Shown in pieces: positions 57,290 through 64,000 of a stretch of DNA of 64,000 bases. Under the pieces are notes generated by a model, which saw only the letters and a list, made by a program, of their open reading frames with translations, did not search any database and had not been told where the DNA came from. How positions within the stretch are numbered: the first letter of the stretch is position 1; every line of letters begins with the position of its first letter. The stretch covers positions 28,898,332 to 28,962,331 of the forward strand of contig NC_051075.1 of NCBI RefSeq assembly GCF_004664715.2, given 5' to 3'. The translations under genes were made by a program, and so were the position numbers. This DNA comes from Peromyscus leucopus (lineage: Eukaryota > Chordata > Mammalia > Rodentia > Cricetidae).

Positions 57290-57842
57290 AAAATAAAATA
57301 TATTAAAAGATAAAACATCATATCAAAACTGGACAAAGTGACCCAACAGAAGGAAAAGAATCCTAAGATCATGCACAATAATCAGAGACCCACTTGTTCT
57401 CACGCTCAGAAATCCCATAAAAAATACTAAGCTAAAAGCTGCAATATATACCCAGAGGACCTGCTCAGACCCATGTTGGCCTTGTGCTTGCTGCTTCGGT
57501 CTCTATGAATTCATAGGTGCCTTGCTTAGTTGATTTAGAGGGCCTTGTTCTCCTGGTATCCTCCATCCCTTCTGGCTCTTATACTTTTTCTCACTCCTCT
57601 TCCACAGGCTTTGCTGAGCTTTGAGGGGAGGGATTTGATGGAGATATTCCATTTATAGTTATGTGTCCCTAAGTCTCTCTCTGCCCCCACTTCTCTCTAT
57701 CCCTTCCTCCTCACATCTCTGTCTATGTGCAATGTCTGGCTATGGGTCTCTGTATTTGTTCCCATCTACTCTAAGAGAAAGATTCTCTGATGATAGCTGA
57801 ATAAGGCACTAATCTATGTGTATAGGAAAATATCATTAGAAG

Positions 57843-57884
<42 letters not shown>

Positions 57885-58300
57885 GAACAATAGTGTTTGC
57901 TTTTCCCCTTGGTCTCTGGGCTATCTAGTTTCTGGCTCTTTGTCACTCAAGCAGTGTCAAGTATGAGTTTCATCTTATGGAGTGGTACTTAAGTTAAATC
58001 AGACATTGACTACTTCCACAAGGTCTGTGTTACCATTGCCCTAGCATATCTTACAGGCAGGACAAATTGTAGAGCAAAGGTTTTATGGCTGGGTTGGTGC
58101 TTAAATTTCTCTTTTGTTAACTACAGAGTACCTCCTTGCACCAAAGACACCAGAACAAAGGAATGAAGGCTCCATGTAGGCACCAGCTGGACTTCTGTAT
58201 GTTCAGTGTGTTATGTTGGTGCTGTCATCAGAAACGGGGCCCTGGTGTTAGTTTACAAAGAGCAAACTATTGTCACCCTGTATTTCTAGACAAGTTCTCT
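57290..58300 (-). repeat. Antisense LINE-1 3' region, long copy
   Basis: By eye it is the inverted counterpart of 22690-23460 over about 750 bp, and its right 400 bp is a direct repeat of positions 1-330. Landmarks: GAGGGCCTTGTTCTCCTGG, GGGAGGGATTTGATGGAG, GATGATAGCTGAATAAGGCAC, and after a (TA)n array GGGCTATCTAGTTTCTGGC. It is 5' truncated and contains no ORF2. Confidence 0.66.
57847..57881. repeat. (TA)n microsatellite
   Basis: About 17 TA units are seen inside the LINE-1 copy; the inverted counterpart at about 23.15 kb lacks this expansion. Confidence 0.9.
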
Positions 58301-58500
58301 CACTGAATCTGGAGCACACTAATTAGGTTAGTCTGAATGGTCAGGAAAGCCCAGGGATCTTCCTGTCCATCTCCCTAGTCCTGAGATTATAGATGTTCTC
58401 TGTCCTACATTGATTTTTACATAAAAAGAAAGAATATGAACTCAGACTCCAGTGTGTGCAATGAGCAATTTATAGACCGAGCCATCTCCCATCTTCATAA
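58300..58500 (-). mobile_element. B3-type SINE, reverse, diverged
   Basis: ATTAGGTTAGTCTGAATGG, AAGCCCAGGGATCTTCCTG, CATCTCCCTAGTCCTGAGATTAT and the inverted head ACCGAGCCATCTCCC follow the B3 reverse order. Confidence 0.5.
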
Positions 58501-58948
58501 ACACTGTTTTGTTAAAGTAGGTCATGAACTTTGAACATGTTTACTTCCATTGTCACCCCGGTCCCCTCTCTCTCACCATTATTTCCTGGGTAATTCCATT
58601 CTAGCTTTTATGGTATTTGCTTCTGTGAGTGTGCATGTGTGTGGATGCATATGTGCATGGGTGTATATGTGTCCCACAGTGTAAACATTTGGAACCTGTT
58701 TTTTGATATAATAATTTCACATCCACTACCTGCAAGTGACCTAATTCCAGTGTTCTTTTAGTATGAACAAAACATCATTGTAAAAATATGAGGAGCCATT
58801 GATATATCAATTATATTTATATTAAATTCATTGTCACACATTATCCAAATCTGTGCATGGCTCATTGCGGTTCTGGTCCTCCTTAAGTTCCTATGTCTTT
58901 GTTTTTAGCATGCTTTGTCTATTTTTAATCAAGAGCTATGATGTTATC

Positions 58949-59290
58949 TGTTCTCATTTTAGTTTTCTATTATTATGATAAAACACTGATTAGAAATACC
59001 TTGGAGAGGAAAATGTTTGTTTCACCTAGAAGTTTTTTGTCCATCTTCCAGAAAAACTTAAGGATGTGAACTTAAGGCATGAACCTGGAGTCATGAACTG
59101 AAGAAAAAAACCATGGAAGAATTCTGCTTACTGATTGGCCTTCCATGACTTGCCTATCCTGCTTTTGTATATAGCCCAAGACCATCTGCCTAAGGAATGC
59201 ACCACCCCCAGTGTCCTGGGCCCTCCCACATCAATTAGTACTCAAATCAAGGCTTCCCCACAATCTACAGTTAATCTATGTAGGAATAAG
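58949..59290 (-). mobile_element. LTR-like repeat, reverse, partial
   Basis: TTTTCTATTATTATGATAAAACAC, TTGGCCTTCCATGACTTGCC, ACCACCCCCAGTGTCCTGGG and CATCAATTAGTACTCAAATC are the reverse of the 3851 and 28242 family. It lacks the distal end. Confidence 0.5.
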
Positions 59291-59299
59291 ATTATGTTA

Positions 59300-60629
59300 A
59301 TCGTTCATTGACAAAAATTTCAGTTTTCTCTAGTGTCATGTTCATTTTCCTTGTTATTTTTATCATAGAAATTCCCTTGAGAACTCTTAAATAGGATCTA
59401 TGTATTATATTGCCATCATTCATCATTGCTTTTGAGTCCTGTTGGTATGAAGGAAAGTTATGTGCTATGGAGACAGTTTATAATTTTATGATAACTCTCA
59501 TTCTAAGTCACTATTGGTTCTGGCCAGTGTCTCTACTTGTTTCTTAGCATTGCAATATCTCTGTTTGGATTAGGTAGAAAGTCTAGGATGATATGAGATT
59601 AAATAGCTATGCTTCCCCTGAGGTTAAGTAAGGACCTAGTAGAGATAGTTTCTGTTCTGAGTAGACTTTTATAGGGAAGAAATCTCTGAATATTTTTGAA
59701 AATCATGTTTTCCCCAAGGGTTAGTTCTGACTTTTCATTGTAGGAGTCCATTAGAGTTCCCATGAGTATAGCCCAGTGGTGAGGGAGGGACCTCCAGAGA
59801 CTCCATCCCAAAGGATTTTCTGCCCCTGAAGAGAGAGTACATGAGGCCTTTAATATATCAATTACCAGTTGAGTACTCCCATAATATTATGGCTATAGAA
59901 GCTTCTACTTTGGGTAACCTGATTTGATCCAAGGCTCTGAAGACTGGTGTGGCTATCTTCACTTAAGTAGGAATTTTTCTCTATGTACTTAAGGTTTTAG
60001 TGGGTCAAATAAAAGCTACCAATTTTCATTGAATGCAAAGTGTTTTTTCAAGTCTCTGAATGACAATATTGACCAATTCAAAATCTTAACACTTTAAAGC
60101 TTGAACCCAAGCACTTTACATTATAGAGTGACTAAAATATCTCTTAAAGAAAATTAACTGATAGCAAAAAGGAAAAAGATCTATTTAAGCCTTTAAACAA
60201 ATTTTGGTTTTGGAAATAATAGGACATAAAAATAAGTTAATAAAATGATTAAACATGCCACATTTGGGAATTAGTTTTTTTTAGTTCAAAAGTGTGATAG
60301 TACATCTAGAAATTATAAGGAGTAGCTATACAAATTTGCGCAAAAATTTAGATATTTATTAAAGCAAGCTTGTGCTATTTTTCTTTTATAACATAATTCA
60401 TGACAAGCAAAGAAAATTTCCATATAAACTCAAGGGCACATAAGGAGAAACAGTCACAATCGTATCACTCAGCTATACTACCCAGAGAATAATATAAATA
60501 ATTTATCATTATTTGGGGGTTATTAACTTACATTAATTATATATAATGTTGTTTTCAGCATATCATTTTCATAATTTTTAGTATGTGCTTTGATAGCATT
60601 TACTCCTCCTTCCTCCTCTCTCATCTCCC
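59300..60629. other. Unassigned stretch
   Basis: No gene was recognised. 59560-59990 is more complex and might be an old repeat I do not recognise; the 70-codon frame at 59599-59811 has no recognisable domain. Confidence 0.4.
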
Positions 60630-61399
60630 TGGGCTAGCTAGTTTTTGTCAACTGGACACAAACTGGAGTCATTCTGGGCTGAGGAATCTCAATATAAGAA
60701 TTATATCTGTCAGATTGGGATGTGGACAAGATTTTGAAACACTTTAAGAGTTAAGAGTTGTGTTCGTTAAGGTTTCTATTTGCTGTGAAAAAAAAAAAAA
60801 AAAAAAAAAAAAAACACCATGACCACAGCAACTCTACAAAAAAAACATTTAATTGGGGCTGGTTTACAGTTTCAGAGGTTTAGTTCACTATTATCATGGC
60901 GGGACATGGTAGTGTGCAGGCAGACATGGTGCTGGAGAAGGAGCTGAGAGTTCTGTATCTTGATCTGCAGGCAACAGAAGGAGTCTGTATCTCACATTGT
61001 GTGTAACTTGAGACAGGAGACCTCAAAGCCCATCCTCCACAGTGACATACTTCCTCCAACAAGGCCATGCCTACTACAACGAAGCCATACCTATTCATTG
61101 TGCCACTCCCTAGGGGGCCCATTTTCTTTCAAGCCACCACAGAGGTTGATGTGTGAAGGCTCAGTCATCCTAAAGGCAGGTGGTCCTAGGATGTATAAGA
61201 AAGAAAGCTGAGAAATCATGGAGAGAATGACAGTAAGCCTCTTTCCTACATGATTTCTGCCCTTGTTCCTGCTAGAGTTCCTGACCTGATTTTCCTTAAT
61301 GATGCAATATGATTGGGATATATAAGCCAAATAAACTTTTTTGTCCCCAAATTGATTTTGGCCACTGTTTATCACAGAAAGAGAAAGCAAAATAGAACA
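60630..61399 (+). mobile_element. LTR-like unit interrupted by another unit
   Basis: The left part (60630-60760) has TAGCTAGTTTTTGTCAACTGG and GAATCTCAATATAAGAATTA. The right part (61142-61399) resumes with GGCAGGTGGTCCTAGGATG, GTATAAGAAAGAAAGCTGAG and ATATAAGCCAAATAAACTTTT, matching the order of 3851-4236. The AATAAA signal gives + orientation. The second unit at 60761-61141 splits it. Confidence 0.58.
60761..61141. mobile_element. LTR-like repeat nested in related repeat
   Basis: It starts TGTTCGTTAAGGTTTCTATT, contains a 27-base A run (60788-60814) near its left end and AACATTTAATTGGGGCTGG, GGTGCTGGAGAAGGAGCTGA, CCTCCAACAAGGCCATG, and ends GCCACCACA. It aligns with 46651-46995 and 39416-39753. 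It is younger than the unit it splits. A clean target duplication is not visible. Confidence 0.6.
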
Positions 61400-61520
61400 T
61401 CTGCTTCTGTTTGAATGTCCTTGTAGTATGTGAGTCAATGGGTTTCATTAATCATATTTATAGGCCCTTGGTTTAGAGGTTATTTACAGGAACATGGCAA
61501 CATTCCAGTGGCAACATTAC

Positions 61521-62322
61521 TGAGGAAATTTTATCTGTGTCCCTGTGGGAGCCCGTTCTCGGGTTCCTCGTGGCTTTACCCAGCAGGTCTGAATAGAGGA
61601 TGATCAGGACCATGGGCCTGAGTGCAGGTGTCTGAGATGGCCTGCACTTGGCTGTGCTGGGGGAGGAGGTCTTTTGCTCCACCCCTTGGAGTCTCTATAA
61701 AAACCCTGGGGCTGAGACAGTCAGGGCCCATTGGAATAGGTTCCAGGCCCTCTTGAGGCTATCCTTTATTTTCTATCTGTTTATCTCTGCAAGATTCTCC
61801 ACTATAAATCCTTTTATCTAATATTTCCTGTTGCTCGCACTCAAGAAAACTCTGGGGAACTGTGGGGGTGGTGGGTAAATGCCCCACATGTCCCCCAATA
61901 AAGTTTATCTGAGTATCTGAGGAAAAAGCCAGCCACTATAGTAAATATAGAAGTCAGGCAGTGGTAGCACATGCCTTTAATCCAGGAGGCATAGATCTGT
62001 CTGGATCACTGTGAGTTCAAGAGAGAACAGAGCCAGATATGGTGATACATACCTTTAATCTCAGCACTAACCATAAAGGTCTGGAGGTCTGTATAGACAG
62101 ACAGGAAGTGACAGGGTTGGGCAGGAACAGGAAGTAATGTAGCTGGGTGGAGAAAGGAAATGAGGTGGCAAAATAGAAAGACATATAGGCGTGGGTATAC
62201 AGGAAGTAGCTGTCTTTAGAAGCTGAGGTTAACTGTGTTTTTTTCCTATTCCTCCGATCTTTCAGATTTTAATCCCTATATCTGGCTCCAGGGTTTTATT
62301 AATAAGACTATTTAACACTTCG
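61521..62322 (+). repeat. B1-containing composite repeat, copy 4 (interrupted)
   Basis: The start TGAGGAAATTTTATCTGTGTCCC is separated from its continuation (CCCAATAAAGTTTATCTGAG, 61893 on) by the solo LTR. It then has CAGTGGTAGCACATGCCTTTAAT, a second B1-like module (ATATGGTGATACATACCTTTAAT), CATAAAGGTCTGGAGGTCTG, and ends ATATCTGGCTCCAGGGTTTT and AACACTTCG. It is the inverted form of copies 1-3. Confidence 0.62.
61544..61888 (+). mobile_element. ERVK-type solo LTR, 345 bp
   Basis: It starts TGTGGGAGCCCG and ends GCCCCACA. A perfect 6-bp duplication TGTCCC flanks it (61538-61543 and 61889-61894), the size expected for ERVK integrases. A TATA box TATAAAAA is at 61696-61703. No gag/pol sequence adjoins it. 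It landed in the first 25 bp of a composite repeat, so it is younger than that repeat. Confidence 0.76.
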
Positions 62323-62359
62323 TTTTGCATACATGCTGTTCGAAGAAAAAAAAATTACT

Positions 62360-62512
62360 GCCACATTATAGTAAGTTAATTTAATTAAGTTACTTTAAGT
62401 TGCAAGAGCTAGTTAGTAACATGCTAAGCTATCAGCTGAGCATTTATAATTAATAATAAGTATCAATGTGTTTTTTTGGGAATAGGCTGGAAGGATGGAA
62501 AACCCCACCTAC
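62360..62512 (+). mobile_element. LTR fragment related to 27594-27997
   Basis: GTTAATTTAATTAAGTTAC, TTGCAAGAGCTAGTTAGTAAC, GAGCATTTATAATTAATAATAAG and AAACCCCACCTACA parallel the 3' half of the LTR family seen reversed at 7822 and 27594. The ends are undefined. Confidence 0.45.
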
Positions 62513-63522
62513 AAGAACACAGGAGTTGGAAGACAGAGTAGTATTGTGGTAAGTTGCTACAAGGTGTCTTATGACTACTGCAGTCTTGATCTTTCAGCTG
62601 TACAGACCTTCACAAGATTGTGCCCATGAACATTTCATCATAGAGTAAAGAGGGCCTTATGAGACCTCAGTCCTACCATAGAATATGTAGGCAGTTCATA
62701 TGAATAGCAGCTAAGATTGGAAAAACAAAAAACAAAACAAACAAACAAACAAATACTGAATGCTCTTCTAATGCTTCTTACTCCTTAGAGAAAATGATAT
62801 AAATGCTTCGTGTAGGGCTCAACAGAACTTTATTTTCTGAACAACTTTATATGATCAGACTCCCATTGATTCAAGCCATCACCAGAGAAGGCTGCATGAA
62901 AATAAGTGAGTAACAAACAACTCACAAATCTTTTAAATATTTTTCAAGTCAGTTGTTGGAATATGGTGCTTAAAATGTTATGTGATACAATACACATTAA
63001 AACCTTCTCCATAAAATTTTTACTTACTTCCTGCTATGTATACCCAGCAGCACAGGAAAATATAAATCAACAAATGTGTCGTTGATATGAAGGACTTAAA
63101 GCACATATTAGTTGTCCATAGCCTTTGTGACAGCCAAGAAATGAGGCATATGTGCACCTCTAGTGAACACCTCCATCTCATGTCCCCAAACCTTTCTTTT
63201 TAACAGTTCAGAAGAAAACAGTGCAGCGCTCAGAATCCATGTGAAACTTGCATCATCTATGTCTGTCTGTAAATGCTGTTGGTTTGCAAAGCTTTCTAGA
63301 AAGCCATTGTAACTCAGCTGTCACTAAAGAATAACAGAGTTTTCTTTAAGCCATGTGTACATGTCTTGCCATTGAAAATTTATAATCCAAAACCATACAT
63401 AAAGGAGAACTGTTAGGAAAGAACCTTGCGTTAATTTCTGTAACATAGAGATCTTACAAATATATATTGAGAGTAGGTAGTAAGAAAAATATGTCATTTA
63501 CAACTTTGTATTTATAGGCATC
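62513..63522. other. Unassigned stretch
   Basis: An (AAAC)n patch is at about 62722-62753. No gene or other repeat was recognised. Confidence 0.45.
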
Positions 63523-64000
63523 TGCGGTTGATATAATGTGTACCCCAATAAACTTATCAGGGTCAGAGAACAGAACAGCCACTACACAGACATAGAGGCC
63601 AGAAAATAGTGGCGCACACACCTTTAATCCTAGCATTCTGGAGGCAGATATCCATCCAGATCTCTGTGAGTTCAAGACCACACTGGAAACAGCCAGGCAT
63701 GGTGACACACACATTTAATCCCAGGACTCGAGATCTCATCTCTTGCTTGAGAAAGACACATGCCTTTAATTCAAGGATGGGATGGCAGGAAGCAGAAAGG
63801 TATATAATGCATGAGGACCAGGAACTAGAGGCTTTTAGGCTTTTAGCAGCAGTTCAGCTGAGATCCATTCCAGATGAGGACTCAGAGGCTTTCAGTTTGA
63901 AGAAACAGGATTGGCTGAGAAGTTTGCAAGGTGAAGTTAGCTTTGGCTTGTTCTGCTTCTCTGATCTTTCAGCATTCACCCCAATACCTGGCTCTGGGTT
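63523..64000 (+). repeat. B1-containing composite repeat, copy 5 (cut by window)
   Basis: TGCGGTTGATATAATGTGTAC, CCCCAATAAACTTATCAGGG, two B1-like modules (AGTGGCGCACACACCTTTAAT; GGCATGGTGACACACACATTTAAT), GCAGTTCAGCTGAGATCC and CAATACCTGGCTCTGGGTT follow the order of copy 4. The missing last part lies beyond the window. Confidence 0.66.

Noticed and set aside
1..64000. CRISPR arrays, operons, tRNA/rRNA genes, intact proviruses
   Set aside because: No regularly spaced repeats, no bacterial-type gene packing, no cloverleaf outside SINE heads, and no gag/pol/env-length frames beside any LTR.

Overview
The window looks like intergenic or deep intronic DNA from a muroid rodent, most probably a cricetid (deer mouse, vole or hamster relatives). 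The evidence is repeat content: full-length B1 SINEs with rodent tails, B2/B3-type and ID-type SINEs, rodent LINE-1 3' regions ending in a G-rich block plus an A-rich tail, a URR1-like hAT element, several rodent LTR types, and many long (GT)n/(CA)n arrays. The cricetid assignment rests on the B1 variant and is an inference. Repeat names come from memory of rodent families; no search was run.

I find no protein-coding gene, tRNA, rRNA, CRISPR array or operon. The longest open frames (141 codons at most) lie in repeats or AT-rich DNA and show no family signature, so no CDS is called. Base composition is AT-rich with low CpG. The main exception is the CpG-rich LTR at 456-874.

Layout. 0-5.4 kb: an antisense LINE-1 3' region broken by LTRs (456-874 is the clearest), an old LINE-1 (2.7-3.5 kb), and two further LTR-like units (3851-4236, 4880-5377). 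5.4-12 kb: sparse SINEs, an LTR fragment, a B1-containing composite repeat, a young 5'-truncated LINE-1 (9300-9863), and an inverted LINE-1 structure (11.3-11.8 kb). 12-22.7 kb: the largest repeat-poor block, with a few decayed SINEs. 22.7-29.5 kb: LINE-1 3' region, a 147-bp polypurine array, nested old LINE-1s, composite repeat, B1, and two LTRs. 29.5-45 kb: mostly unique AT-rich DNA with scattered SINEs, one LTR-like unit and one composite repeat. 45-53 kb: a nested stack (LINE-1 hit by an LTR-like unit and by a B1), a hAT element and LINE-1 tails. 53-64 kb: B1, antisense LINE-1 3' regions, nested LTR-like units, an ERVK-type solo LTR inserted in a composite repeat, and a second composite repeat cut by the window edge.

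Interest lies in insertion history rather than genes. Several insertions keep legible target-site duplications (TSDs), so relative ages can be ordered. I saw no evidence of an undescribed functional system. The most testable leads are palindromes in an LTR promoter, a five-copy composite repeat family, an inverted LINE-1 hairpin, and a few unique stretches that could be conserved noncoding elements.
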